A DNA stretch of 64,000 nt from Ariolimax columbianus (GCA_036924085.1 JAVGWX010000003.1:119536264-119600263); one strand, 5' to 3'. Counted from the stretch's first letter, positions 45,021 through 55,839 are shown. Program-made: numbers and translations. Notes: generated from the letters alone by a model not told the origin.

Positions 45021-45635
45021 GGAGGCAATTTTAAAGAAGCTGCAGTAAGGTGTAGTCAAGTAAGTAAGGAAGATTTGAGTGAGGAAACAGTTCACAGGGA
45101 AGAGAGCTTTGGAGAGAAGTATGCACATATAGGTGAGGGGTCAGTATTGGTAGTAGGAGATTCAATGGTGAGAGAGGTTGGCAGACATTTGTCTAAACAA
45201 CACAATATGTTTGAAAGAATGGATATTGGGGGAGCAAAAATAGAGGATATAGAGGGGAGAATAAAGAGGTTAGATGACAAAGGAAACAGTCATGTGGTGG
45301 TATTGGTAGGTACAAATAATGTAAAGAAAGATGGTACAGAAATAATTATGGATAAATATAAAAGTCTTATGAGAACACTTAAGGAAAAAATGTTTAGAAA
45401 GGTCACAATGATGGTTATTTTAAATAGAGCAGATGGGTCAGACTACTTAGATAGCAAAATAATAGGTATAAACCTTAGGTTACAGGTGATGTGTGCGGAC
45501 ATGGGAATGGAATTTATTGATGTTAAAGTAGACAAAAGTAAAATGTTAGATAGGGGAGGTTTACATCTAAATGAGATAGGACAGCATGTTGTAGCAAAGT
45601 ATATGTTCAATCATTGTGTTAGAAATTTAAACTAG
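45021..45635 (+). CDS. CR1-like LINE ORF1, GDSL/SGNH esterase-like protein
   Basis: The open frame reaches at least 45021 without an ATG, so the N-terminus is truncated. Counting from 45075, the SGNH blocks are VLVVGDSMVRE (GDS at residues 28-30), an IGGA glycine block near 51-54, LVGTNN at 77-82 and a GGLHLNEIG block at 161-169 with His164. The Asp normally two residues before Leu-His is Gly here, so catalysis is doubtful. CR1/L2-type ORF1 proteins with this fold are thought to bind RNA or aid retrotransposition. Ends 8 bp before ORF2. Confidence 0.82.
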   Translation, partial: GGNFKEAAVRCSQVSKEDLSEETVHREESFGEKYAHIGEGSVLVVGDSMVREVGRHLSKQHNMFERMDIGGAKIEDIEGRIKRLDDKGNSHVVVLVGTNNVKKDGTEIIMDKYKSLMRTLKEKMFRKVTMMVILNRADGSDYLDSKIIGINLRLQVMCADMGMEFIDVKVDKSKMLDRGGLHLNEIGQHVVAKYMFNHCVRNLN

Positions 45636-45643
45636 TAAGGCCT

Positions 45644-46798
45644 ATGAAGTATAAGACTAAAGATAGGCCTACAATAGGGTGCTATAGAGGATGTAGTCGA
45701 AGGGGACAGTTGGTGTCAGGGAAGTGTGAAATACATAGTGGAAAAGCAAACACTAACATGATAAAGCAGAAGCAAAAAGAAGAAAACCAACAACATTACA
45801 AACTAAAATGTTTTTATGCAAATGTGAGAAGCATAGTAAATAAAAGAGAAGAATTGGAACTGTGTGTAGAAGAAGAAAAACCAGATATAATAGGATTAAC
45901 AGAATCATGGACATATGAGGAGATTGCAGATAGTGAACTTGAAATTGAGGGATATACAATGTTAAGGAAAAATAGAATAGTTGGAGACAAGACTAAGGGA
46001 GGTGGCGTTTTATTATACTGTATAAATTATGTTAATATAACGATCAAAGATTATTTATCATGTGGTAACAAATATGAAAATGTATGGGGAGAAATAGAAA
46101 GTGGGGGTAAAAAAACAGGGATTGGAGTATGCTATAGATGTCCATCAAGTCAAAAAGAGGAAGATGAGGAGCTGATTAGTAGCATAGCAAAGGCAAGTAA
46201 AGGGAAATTATTATTAATGGGAGATTTCAACTTTCTAGAAATAAAATGGGATATGGCAGAAGCACTTGTAGAGTTAAAACCTTTTGTTAAGTGCATAACT
46301 GACAATTTTTTAATTCAACATGTAGAAGCAGCCACCAGAGGCAAAAACATACTCGACCTAGTTTTGACTACAGAGGAAAATATGATTGAAAACGTTACCG
46401 TTGGGGAACTGTTTGGCTCAAGTGACCATCAAATCATCCGTTGGGATCTTATTGCAGGGAAAGAAGTAAACATAAACACGCGAACATACGACTACTCTAA
46501 GGCAGATGTTAAGAGGATGAAAGAGGCAGCGAACCACATAATCTGGAAAGATATTGTAGTGGGAACAGATGTTGAACAGGAGTGGGAAAGTTTTAAAACA
46601 GTTCTAGATACGCTAAAAGAGGAATGTGTTCCATGTATGGAGGTAAGCCCCAAGCGTAAAAAGTGGATAACTAGATTTGTAGTGAAATGTAGAAGAGCAA
46701 AAAATAAAGCATGGAAAAAATACATAGAGGCAGGTAAATCAAAAGAAACATATGTAAAATATTTGGACAAGCAGAACATATCTCAGAAAAGCGAATAA
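45644..46798 (+). CDS. CR1-like LINE ORF2, endonuclease part (384 codons, then frameshift)
   Basis: The N-terminus has a Cys-rich GCYRGCSRRGQ stretch, then the APE endonuclease: YANVRSIVNKREEL (about 60), DIIGLTESW (about 81-89), KGGGVLLY, GVCYRCPSSQ, LLLMGDFNF (about 190) and LFGSSDHQIIRW (about 260). All catalytic-type motifs (N, E, GDFN, SDH) look intact. A linker rich in Lys/Glu follows until a frameshift near 46790, after which RT continues in another frame (NRTYLRKANKTAKKDFEKKL). It is therefore an EN-only product as sequenced. Confidence 0.85.
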   Translation: MKYKTKDRPTIGCYRGCSRRGQLVSGKCEIHSGKANTNMIKQKQKEENQQHYKLKCFYANVRSIVNKREELELCVEEEKPDIIGLTESWTYEEIADSELEIEGYTMLRKNRIVGDKTKGGGVLLYCINYVNITIKDYLSCGNKYENVWGEIESGGKKTGIGVCYRCPSSQKEEDEELISSIAKASKGKLLLMGDFNFLEIKWDMAEALVELKPFVKCITDNFLIQHVEAATRGKNILDLVLTTEENMIENVTVGELFGSSDHQIIRWDLIAGKEVNINTRTYDYSKADVKRMKEAANHIIWKDIVVGTDVEQEWESFKTVLDTLKEECVPCMEVSPKRKKWITRFVVKCRRAKNKAWKKYIEAGKSKETYVKYLDKQNISQKSE

Positions 46799-48540
46799 AA
46801 CAGCAAAAAAAGACTTTGAAAAAAAACTTGCTCAGAGGATCAAGACTGACAGTAAAAGCTTCTTCTCTTATGTTAAAAATAAACAAAGAACGAAAGACAA
46901 AGTAGGCCCTCTCATAGACAGTACAGGGAAAAAAATAAGTGAGAATAGGGAGGCAGCTAATATGCTCAATCAGTACTTTGGCACAGTCTACACAAAGGAG
47001 GACTGCTCCGAGATCCCAGAGTCTATAGATATTTTTCAAAGAGACATGGATACAGCGGGATTAAGATCAATCTGTGTTACAGAGGAAATAGTTTTTAAAA
47101 AATTGGAGGGGTTGAAAGTGAATAAATGTCCAGGTCAAGATGGTATTCATCCAAAATTGCTGTAGGAAATTAGAGACCAACTAGCAAAACCATTGGCTAT
47201 ATTATGTTCTCAATCGCTGACAAAAAGGGATTGTTCCACGGGATTGGAAAGATGAAGAAGTGATCCCCTTTTTCAAAAAAGGCAAAAAATCAGATCCAGC
47301 AAATTATAGACCGGTGAGTTTAACGAGCATAGTCTGTAAATTGTTAGTCAATAATCAAAGAAACCATTGTAATGCATTTAGACAAATTTAATCTAATTAG
47401 AAATAGTCAGCATGGGTTTACTAGAGGGAGATCATGCTTAACAAATCTATTATAATTCATGGAGGAGGTTACTAAAATCATAGATAAAGGGGAGCCAGTG
47501 GATGTTACTTATCTAGACTTTGCAAAGGCCTTAGATAGAGTACCTCATCAAAGATTATTTTGAAAGTTAAAATCACATGGAATAGGTGGGGAAGTTGCCA
47601 AATGGATTGAAAATTGGTTAACGGGAAGAAGGCAGAGAGTGGGCATAAATAGGGAGTACTCTGAGTGGTGTGAAGTGAAAAGTGGTGGGCCACAGGGCTC
47701 GGTTTTGGGACCAATTTTGTTCTTGATATATATAAATGATTTGGACATTGATATGGGATCCATGATTGCAAAATTTGCTGATGACACAAAACTATGCAAT
47801 AGTGTCTCATCTAAAGCGGAAGTGGATATATTGATGTCGGATTTAGATAAAATTCGAGAATGGTCTGTAAGCTGGCAAATGGAGTTTAATGTAGATAAAT
47901 GTACAGTCATCCACATGGGTAGATCCAATATGGAACATAATTACAGAATGTGAGAAAACAATATTAGAAAGATAGATAAGGAAAGGGACCTAGGGGTTAA
48001 AATAGATCATACAGGAAAGGTGAGTGAGCAAGTTAAGGTAGCAGTGAAAAAGGCAAATGCAATGTTAGGTATGATAAAAAGAAATATTAAACATAGGAGC
48101 AAGGAAGTGATCGTCAAACTGTATAAAGCTTTAGTTAGACCTAGATTGGAGTACTGTGTACAGGTGTGGAATCCTTATCATAGAGGGGACATACACATGC
48201 TATAAAGAATACAAAAAAGAGCAACAAAGATGATAGTGGGATTCCAGAATTACAGTTATGAGGAACGACTCAGAAAAACCGGCCTACAGTGTTTCGAAGA
48301 GAGAAGAATTCGTGGTGACTTAATACAGGTTTATAAGATGATCAGAGGAATCGATAAATTAGATTATAACAAGTTTTTTTAAAAATACAGCCACATACAA
48401 TAACACGAGGTCATAGCTACAAGCTGACTAAAGAGAGGTCCAGGTTAGATATTAGGAAATATTTTTTTAGTCAGAGAGTGGTGTCTGCTTGGAATGCATT
48501 GCCAGAGGAGGTAGTAGAGGCAGGGACTGTTAATGCATTT
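46790..48540 (+). pseudogene. CR1-like LINE ORF2, reverse transcriptase part
   Basis: RT fingers, palm (FADD at about 47775) and thumb are recognisable in frames 3 and 2, but at least six stops or shifts interrupt them. The C-terminal 60 codons (after 48380) survive mainly as DNA similarity to the truncated copies. Confidence 0.88.
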
Positions 48541-48655
48541 AAGAATAAACTGGATGCGCATAGCTTTTAGAGCAAGGTGATGTAAATGTAACTGGTTGTA
48601 TACAGACTCTGCAGGGTCTTCTAAACCAGTATAAAGACGTTAAGTTAAGTTAAGT

Positions 48656-48990
48656 AATTATATTTATAATATCAATATAAAAGTAGCAATCATGTGAATT
48701 TCTATTTTTTATCTGCAACATAATCCTAACGTTAGCAATCATATGCCGGGTTTCTATCGACAACATAATTATAACATCAGGAAACAGCGTAGGTCTAGTT
48801 TCTTACTAGCAAACAATTATAAGATTAACAAACACATTTACCTGCAGTTTCAATCTTGAACATAATCCTAACAATTTCAATCAAATTTACCTTTAGTTTC
48901 TTCCTACGACATTATCTTGACATTAGCAATCAAAGTTATGCTCAATTTATATTTACAACACAAAACTAACATAACATATCTTTAGCCTAT
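48656..48990 (+). repeat. Degenerate ~50 bp array, right block
   Basis: Continuation of 44180-44545 (CTGCAACATAATCCTAACGT..AGCAATCA units). It shows that the LINE pair inserted into a pre-existing array. Confidence 0.78.
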
Positions 48991-49249
48991 TCTACTCTAT
49001 TGCAGTTTCGGACAAATGATGCTTTGTCCAGTTATAAAACTTTGTATGTTAATTCTTTATATCCATCCTGATAATAAGTTAGTCACTACTTTTGTTTCTG
49101 TATCACATAAAGGATTGTGTTTCTATATCTTTCTATACAACTCATAAGGCTACTCTACACAAAGAAGGTCCTTGCCCTATTTGAATCTATATCTATCTAT
49201 CTTCAGTTCACTTATGTCGTTAGACTTCGTGAGGAGGTGCAACCCCTTT
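48991..49249. other. Unassigned spacer
   Basis: No feature recognised. Confidence 0.4.
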
Positions 49250-49722
49250 TTGTTTAATTTTTTTGGCATATGAAAATCCACTGGTGACTTGTCAGGTCAA
49301 TCCCTGCATCTGTTAGTCCCTGTAATATACGATCGCCTATTTTTGAGACTGGTGGAGGTGGGAGCGTAAATTAGAAAAAGGTGGGTAGACCCGCAGCCTG
49401 TCAGGCGCCATCTAAGTCGCTCCGCCAACCACATAACCAAGAACTGTTGTTATAGCCACGCAGTCCACTTTTTTGCGACATATTCCTTGTGGGGCGGAAT
49501 CCATAGAATTATTTGAGTAGATTTTTAACTTGAATTTTTCCCGAGCAGCGGCTCTTAGGCCTACGCTTTTCCAACTGCTGATGTATTTTTAACGTGCGTG
49601 CCACTAAACACTGGTGTCTGATCTCACTACTAAGAGATCAGAAGAAATATTTACCGGATGATCCACGTGAAAAATAATGCCGGTGTCTCCACCAGGATTT
49701 GAACCACGAGACCACTGCGTCC
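49250..49722 (-). mobile_element. SINE family B, longest copy
   Basis: The tRNA-like head lies at the right (reversed CAGTGGTCTCGTGGTTCAAA, with part of the tRNA deleted), then the family body (49500-49700), then the central module (49385-49485; reversed TGTCGCAAAAAAGTGGACTG..GGTTATGTGGTTGGCGGAGC) and an extra segment shared with 36520-36650. The module's reversed start in the 55.9 kb copy, TGTCGTAAGAGGCGATTAA, resembles the conserved central domain recalled from mollusc SINEs; that link is tentative. Confidence 0.72.
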
Positions 49723-50315
49723 CCCTATTTGAATGACTATGTGGAAATGTAATGAGCTGGAGAGTCTATCCTATAGAGCCATAACTGTCTTCGGGCACAT
49801 ACAATATCCTCTTAGTGCGCCACAAGTTCTATTTTCGTCTTTATCGCACGCAGAGCTAACTGGCAAGCCACTTTGCTAACACTGCAACATAACTATTACA
49901 TTTAGAAAACATTGCCCTGTCTCCCATACCAAATCCACCTGTCTTATTTTATTATTCATCATGACCAACGTTTTCATTAAAGTCACATGGTTCTATATGC
50001 ACCAATGCGATTTGTCCTGAACCATAATCTTGTGTATAGTTCATTAAACAGTATATCGATATTGGCATCAGGGTGTTCGCTATTAGTTCTTTTTGTCGAA
50101 AATGCACTGTCGAAAAAAACGTCTACATTACAACCAGTAGCTCTTCCTATGATACTGAAAAGAGCAAATCTACACGTAGCTAATCTAAACCTGCACATGA
50201 AATATGATATCATGTGGTATGTTATCCATGTGAGAATATTACATCAGAAAATAGAATTGGTAGATTTATGATAGAAATATAAGGTAGAAAATGGATTGGG
50301 TAAAGAAAATTAACA
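49723..50315. other. Downstream flank of receptor 2
   Basis: No recognised coding or repeat; opposite-strand short frames 49983-50271 have no domain. Confidence 0.45.
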
Positions 50316-50324
50316 ATATGAAGG

Positions 50325-50333
50325 AAAGAGAGA

Positions 50334-50377
<44 letters not shown>

Positions 50378-50565
50378 GGGAGAAAGAGAAATAGAGATAG
50401 AGAGATAGAGATTTATAGATAGAGAGAGAGAGAAAGAAATAGAGACAGAGAGATAGATAGACAGACACACAGACAGACACACGGACAGACACACAGACAG
50501 ACCGACTAAAAGACAGATAGAGACAGAGATAGATGGAGAGAGAGAGAAAGAGAGAGAGAGAGAAT
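50325..50565. repeat. GA-rich and (ACAG)n simple repeats
   Basis: (GA)n at 50341-50372, then GATA/GAGA runs and ACACAGACAG repeats (50458-50502). Minus-strand Leu/Ser frames here are compositional. Confidence 0.92.
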
Positions 50566-50587
50566 AATAAGTTCACGAATAAAAATT

Positions 50588-51679
50588 TTATTTCTTGTCT
50601 GAAATCTCCCTTATTATATTAAGTTTTGTATTTCTCATGCACGTTAGTAAGATTTCATTGAATTTGTCTCTGTATTTAGAACTCATATTGTAATAAACAA
50701 TAATATTTATGCTGGAATTCAATGTTTGACAAATGAATGGAAAAGACCAACTGACGTAAAAAACTGTATCCAAGGCTCCTCCCATCATGTATTCCGGTTC
50801 AAATGCCATAGCACCGAAACCAAGCATACCTGGTGTGAAGCAAACGATCAAAATTAGAGCAATGAGAATTACCATCCGCACAAGCTTTCTTTCCCTTGTA
50901 GATATTGTTCCTGCCTGTGTATCACTTGTAGATTTCATGCGCCATGCCGTTTTTCTTTTGAGACTTACCAATAATAATATTGTAAAGAAAATTAATAGAG
51001 TAAATGATAGAGCTTGCATCGTTGATTGTAGTGCGAAAGTAACACTCTCTACAGGCTCCCAGTTATTTCTTCTGTACATACCAAGCAAAGACCTGTTTCT
51101 CCCCGGAAAGAACTTCCAGTCTATATAGTTGATGTAATAAGATGGTATGTTTGTCATTAACTGACTAACAAAAATAAAAATGATAGCCACAATTGTTCTA
51201 GATTTTGTTATAATATTCTTGACTTTTAACGGCGCTGCTACACAGAGGCACCTCTCCATAGTTATAAACACGGTAATAAAACAGGTTATGCGGGCAAACA
51301 GGCAATGCGGCCATCCTGCTGTAAGGTACTGAACCTCCGAAGATAAAATCACATAATCTGACGTCATGAATTTCGGATTGAGACAAATGTCCCACCAAAT
51401 CATGAACAAAAGGGTGCACATGTCAGATATGGCAAGACCGGATAAGCTTATGTTCATCGTATTGTCATATCCTAACTTGGAGAAATTGATCAAATTTATA
51501 ATATTTCCTATTAAACCAAAGAATGCGATAGTTCCGCAGACGATGAAATAATTTACTATTACCGTAATATTCTTAGCTTCCACCCCCAGAAGTGGATTCA
51601 TCGTCCTGGCAGTTTCTCTTCCTTCGTCAGAGAAATTGAAGCTGCATTTCGAGTTGTCGCTTTTTCGAATGGCAGCCAT
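50588..51679 (-). CDS. Class A GPCR, gastropod chemosensory-receptor-like (receptor 2)
   Basis: Intact single-exon frame of 363 residues, paralogous to receptor 1 across its length (shared NTMNISLSG.AISDMCTLL, YLTAGWP.C.FARITC.ITV, ERCLCV, IDWKFFP..NRSLLG, CFTPGM, ICQTLNSS.NI). Seven hydrophobic segments at about 39-66, 75-98, 122-148, 161-182, 214-240, 266-290 and 304-330. Key positions: N59, D86, C126, ERC 142-144, CFTP 280-283, NSSINIIVYY 321-330. N-glycosylation sites at N15 and N37. No Cys in the second extracellular loop, as in receptor 1. The stop codon overlaps an AATAAA on the minus strand, and GA-rich simple sequence begins within about 25 bp. A chemosensory role is inferred from the recalled family only. 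Confidence 0.94.
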   Translation of the reverse strand: MAAIRKSDNSKCSFNFSDEGRETARTMNPLLGVEAKNITVIVNYFIVCGTIAFFGLIGNIINLINFSKLGYDNTMNISLSGLAISDMCTLLFMIWWDICLNPKFMTSDYVILSSEVQYLTAGWPHCLFARITCFITVFITMERCLCVAAPLKVKNIITKSRTIVAIIFIFVSQLMTNIPSYYINYIDWKFFPGRNRSLLGMYRRNNWEPVESVTFALQSTMQALSFTLLIFFTILLLVSLKRKTAWRMKSTSDTQAGTISTRERKLVRMVILIALILIVCFTPGMLGFGAMAFEPEYMMGGALDTVFYVSWSFPFICQTLNSSINIIVYYNMSSKYRDKFNEILLTCMRNTKLNIIREISDKK

Positions 51680-52136
51680 TGTTAATTGAAAATTGTCTTT
51701 TAAATTAAATTTTCAATATTTACAAAATACAGATTAAAGTACTGTTTCTCAAACCTCAGCTTCAGCAAATAATTGAACTCACGATAAAGAAGGTAACACT
51801 GTAAATATACACACGTTATATAATGTTTTAAAAAGGTATCACACGATATAATCATACAATCTTTATCATGATTCTTTTTGTCATAAATTTATAAGTATAG
51901 ATAACCACGACACATTACAAGACTATCAGGATGAGAGCGTATATTGATAATATATACAATAACTATGCATATCTCTAGTTGTTGACTGTCAGAGACGACG
52001 CTTATCCTCAAATATTGCCTTCAGATCTTTAAAAAAAAAAAGTTGAGCTTGAAACTAGAAACCTTACAAAGTTGTCTATATAAATACATGCACGTCATAT
52101 AGACACAATGTTTCTGTTATCATACATTATAATGTA
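51680..52136. other. Upstream flank of receptor 2
   Basis: AT-rich, 450 bp of putative promoter/5' UTR; no motif claimed. A poly-A run at 52031-52041. Confidence 0.4.
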
Positions 52137-52688
52137 TGTAATTTTTTGGTGATTTCTACCATACGTTTATCCTAGTCTGGAAGCCGGCTGAATGGCACTA
52201 CGCTTATACCTGTGGTCGTATTTCACGGGTTAGTTCTGCCAGTTCACCTTCACGAATTTGGCGTGTGGGAATTTTAGATGCTAATATGATGAGCTGAATA
52301 CAGCTTGGGAGAGATGCCAGACTCAATCACCCGCTGAGTGTTGTCCATATGACCTCTTGTGGTTATCGAAAAGGCCCGACAAACTGCGTTAGATGCCATC
52401 CCACCTTTCTACCCTGCTGGTTACATGTTTACGGAAAGGCTTCGGTGGTAGCCCTGAGGCAAAATCTGCATCCTATGCTATCTCCAGTCGTCTCGATGAA
52501 TGTTTTGCCACTGGCAAAAGGTAGCTTAGGCTCTGTGAGTGAGGTTGACAAAAGGCGCAGTTTCTTCCTCACTTTAATTCAAATCACCGCGCAAGTCACC
52601 CATTTCAGCGGACACAGCAAGAGATACGACTGTCCACACGGCTGAACAAAGAGAGTGGTCTTCATCTCTTGTGATGGACAACTAGCTA
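52137..52688 (+). mobile_element. Family C element, copy 2, 5'-truncated (one 77 bp repeat)
   Basis: Begins within the family at the GGTGATTTCTACCATACGTT segment and ends after a single 77 bp unit. It is flanked by perfect 13 bp duplications ACATTATAATGTA (52124-52136, 52689-52701). 5' truncation plus a variable target duplication indicates insertion by target-primed reverse transcription. Confidence 0.93.
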
Positions 52689-52701
52689 ACATTATAATGT
52701 A

Positions 52702-53640
52702 GATACAATAATCAAAGGCGGTAACAACCAGAGTGAGATAAGGGACAGCGTTGTCGCCACTACTCTTCAACACATATATGGACAAAATAACGCTGGTGGC
52801 CAAAAGGGAGCATCTACCAAGAAATATTGAGAAAGAAATTAGAGAGGCTGATCAGTTAAGTTAACGTCTTTTTGCAGAGGATCAATGGTTACTATAGGAG
52901 AGTGAAGACGTTCTGCAGGTTCATCTGACTGCGCCTAACTATGTGTGCTAAAGATACTGTATGACAATTAATACACCCAAAACAGAAACTCTTCAGAAAA
53001 GCATGTCGCCTGAAAACATGAACATTTTGGTAAACGGGATCAAGATTAAACAATTGCAGGAATTCAAGTACTTGGGCAGTGTTTTCACACAGAGTGGAAG
53101 TTTAGACAGAAGAATTGAAATTTGATGAAAAAAGCCAAATGCAATTGCATACCAACTGTCACCATTATTGAAATATACTAACATAAACATGTCTTCCAAA
53201 AGACTGCCGATCAACAATATATTCATGACAACACCGTTAGCAGTGCCACACGTGGACTTTAACAAAATCTCCAGTGAGACGTATCACGACATGTAAGTTG
53301 AGATGCCTCCAGAAAATCATTAACGTATTTTGGAGAGACAGAATGCTCAATTAAGAGGTATGAAACATCGTTGAGACAAACCCATGCACTGAATATATTG
53401 ATGAGGGAAGAATCAAGTAGTTTGGCCACCTAAGAAGAATGCAACCTGACCAACTACCAATGTGCGCTTATAAAGCACGACGATCGGGTTTTCAGAAGTG
53501 TGGCAGACCGAGAACTAGAAGGATTAGAATCGTTGCAGATATTCTAAATCGTCATGTAATGGCGACTACTTCAGCATCTGACCAAGGACATAAAACTACG
53601 GCTTCCCATGTCGGGCCGTGGCACAAGTAAATAAGAGAAG
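52702..53640 (+). mobile_element. Degraded RTE-like LINE, RT palm to C-terminus
   Basis: Frames read GTALSPLLFNTYMDKI (52745), READQLS.RLFAEDQW (52845; FADD decayed to FAED), MTINTPKTETLQKS (52965), GIKIKQLQEFKYLGSVFTQS (53038), NAIAYQLSPLLKYTNINMSS (53140) and GFQKCGRPRTRRIRI near 53490. Same family as the copy split at 10285-11349. Multiple stops. Confidence 0.83.
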
Positions 53641-55125
53641 AAAAGACAACGTGAAGACATGTATTAGTATAAGCCTGCTTCGTTGTATAATGAATTCCTA
53701 GATACGCTTCATAACGTTCTGTGTGTCTGTATTGTCTCGAGAAGCTGTTTCAATACTACCGACAGAGTGAGAAAGAGAGCAATGATTGACTCCAATAATG
53801 GAACTAACGGAAACTAAATCTATTTAGTATAAACCATTTATATATGAAGCTAAATGTATATGGTTGTCCTAATTTTTTTATTATTTGTTATGGTAAAATC
53901 AACACTAGAAGAGTATATACTGTCTTACTGTTGCAGAAGTATTATATATGTTGGTAAAATGTTATTGTATATTTTCAATTTAAAATACATCAACCATAAA
54001 AGTAATCTTGCCTTTAACCGAACATTTAATCGACAAATGAAAACAGTAACATAACTACACTGTAGTGCGTGTTTCAAATAGTTGACATACTGTATCAACT
54101 GTATTAAAGTACAAATCGAAATCGGGATGAAAAGAACAGAGATATGGTCACCTTCCAAACATGGTGTAAAAGATAACTACAGAGAGTTGTACTTGAGGCT
54201 GGCAATTCGATCACGTAAAGAAATAGTGCCATTATACTCAACCTCCACAGAAACTAGGATATAGGCTTCCCGTAGAAGAGACTAGCTGCAGCTAAAACCT
54301 ATGCTCCACACTGCAGCGAAAAGATGAAAGATTACAAATGTTTGGAAACTGGTTAACTTTAAAGGGGGCTGGCTGGAGTGGGGAAATTTACTTCAGACTG
54401 AAGCGAAAAGATGAAAGAAAGACGGCTACAAGCTTGCCGTTCTTGTTATAATTGTTAACGTTGATTTGACAACACGCGACCAATTGGCATTTTCTGGTGT
54501 TGACGATAAAATCAATTATGCACCTAGTAATTTGAGCCTGTCACACAAGCTACAGCTACTAGAGTAATCGTCCTTGTACTCACTACTCTGAATAAATTGT
54601 GTGTACTTATATTTCAAAATTAAGTGAATTATTTCTTGACAAAATAAATCCATCTTTTATATGCCTGCTGGCAGATTTTGACAATAATCATAGAGACAAG
54701 CAACAACACAGACGGTTATAAAATTAAATTAGTAACTACTAAATCACAACATATACGGTTTTTAACTTACAAATGCTCATTTTGTTTTATTTTATCAGAA
54801 ATATTGTTGTTGTAAAAAGTTGTATGTCTAAGTCAGGATGCTCACGTATATGATGTGGAAATGCAACCATGTACTGATCATCGTGTTTCCTTTATCTGTT
54901 ATTGACCTTCAACTGCAGTCGAAGGATGGTGTGCTTCTACAATAACGACAAAATCATAAATATGAATGGCTTATTTTCTACATGAAGACAGAAACAAACG
55001 AAACCCATGTTACAGCCACAAGACTTTCGTCAGGAACAAGTGACAAACGAAAATATCTAATGAATCACAACAAAAACAATGAGAATTGACTTCACAATAG
55101 ATACAATGCGAATTAAGGTGGCATC
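53641..55125. other. No recognisable gene
   Basis: Low-complexity AT-rich stretches; short frames at 53854-54264 without domains. No repeat match noticed. Confidence 0.45.
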
Positions 55126-55137
55126 CATATATCAGAG

Positions 55138-55414
55138 TGGAGCCGCGTAGCGCAGTGGTTAGCGCGCTGGCTTCGCATCTGAGTGGTTCTGGGTTCATTC
55201 CCCAGTTGAGGCGGTAATGTTTTTTTCAGTCCGCAATGGCTCCCGGGTCGACCCGGTCGTAAATGGGTACCGGTTCAGTCCGGAAAGTAAAAGCGGCGAG
55301 GGAGAGGAGATGTCTACCGCCCTCATATAGCCGAGCCTTTGAAATGTGAGATCGCTAACACCTCACACCCCTACGGCAGTAATGCTATGGGATACTTTAC
55401 TTTACTTTACTTTA
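55138..55414 (+). mobile_element. SINE family F, full length with 12 bp duplication
   Basis: tRNA-like head GCGTAGCGCAGTGGTTAGCG (A box) and GGTTCATTCCC (B box), body with CCCGGGTCGACCC and CCTCACACCCCTACGGCAGT, and tail (TTTAC)4. Perfect duplications CATATATCAGAG lie at 55126-55137 and 55415-55426. The intact boxes and clean duplication mark it as a young copy. Confidence 0.95.
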
Positions 55415-55451
55415 CATATATCAGAGAGTAATTAGTAATGTGTGAATAAGT

Positions 55452-55452
<1 letters not shown>

Positions 55453-55505
<53 letters not shown>
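55453..55505. repeat. (AT)n microsatellite
   Basis: About 26 AT dinucleotides. Confidence 0.95.
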
Positions 55506-55509
<4 letters not shown>

Positions 55510-55839
55510 CCTTGTATTGCTGCAGAGGTTTGATATTAACTGTCATGCAGGGATTCTTTCTAAAGCACATATCTAAAGTACTGCTTAACTTCTTTGGTTA
55601 TATCTACTGGCAAACCATTCTCTTCTCAATTTTGAGTAAAATGTAACTAGCACACTTACCTTTGTCTTAGTCGATTTGTACGTTTACAGGGACGAATGCC
55701 CCTGTGCAGGTCCCAGCTCTGGCATGAGCTGGATTTGCTGCTTCACTGGCTAGGTTCGAGAAAATTATTACTCCGCTGCGTTGGGACACATACCGTGAAT
55801 GGTTGTTAAGAGATATTCGAGTCCATCTTAATAGACAAA
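55506..55839. other. Unassigned spacer
   Basis: No feature recognised. Confidence 0.4.

Larger units (their letters stand above)
45016..48655 (+). mobile_element. CR1-like LINE with esterase-type ORF1
   Basis: ORF1 (GDSL/SGNH-like) and ORF2 (APE endonuclease plus RT) lie in tandem, followed by a 3' end GTATAAAGACGTTAAGTTAA. ORF2 breaks near 46790 by frameshift, and later stops and frame changes (47163, 47450, 47560, 47950, 48203, 48380) break the RT. RT blocks: NKCPGQDGIHPKLL (47122), FKKGKKSDPANYRPVSLTSI (47270), NSQHGFTRGRSCLTNLL (47405), VTYLDFAKALDRVPHQRLF (47500), GGPQGSVLGPILFLIYINDL (47683), AKFADDTKLC (47770), EYCVQVWNPYHRGD (48150), RIRGDLIQVYKM (48304). Truncated copies occur at 440, 7760, 9831 and 59450. 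The 5' end is lost at the junction with the minus-strand LINE. Confidence 0.93.

Noticed and set aside
55138..55230. tRNA gene
   Set aside because: A and B boxes are present but the cloverleaf is not closed, and it heads a repeated element with a TTTAC tail, so it is a SINE. The same applies to 18849-19093 and the SINE-B heads.
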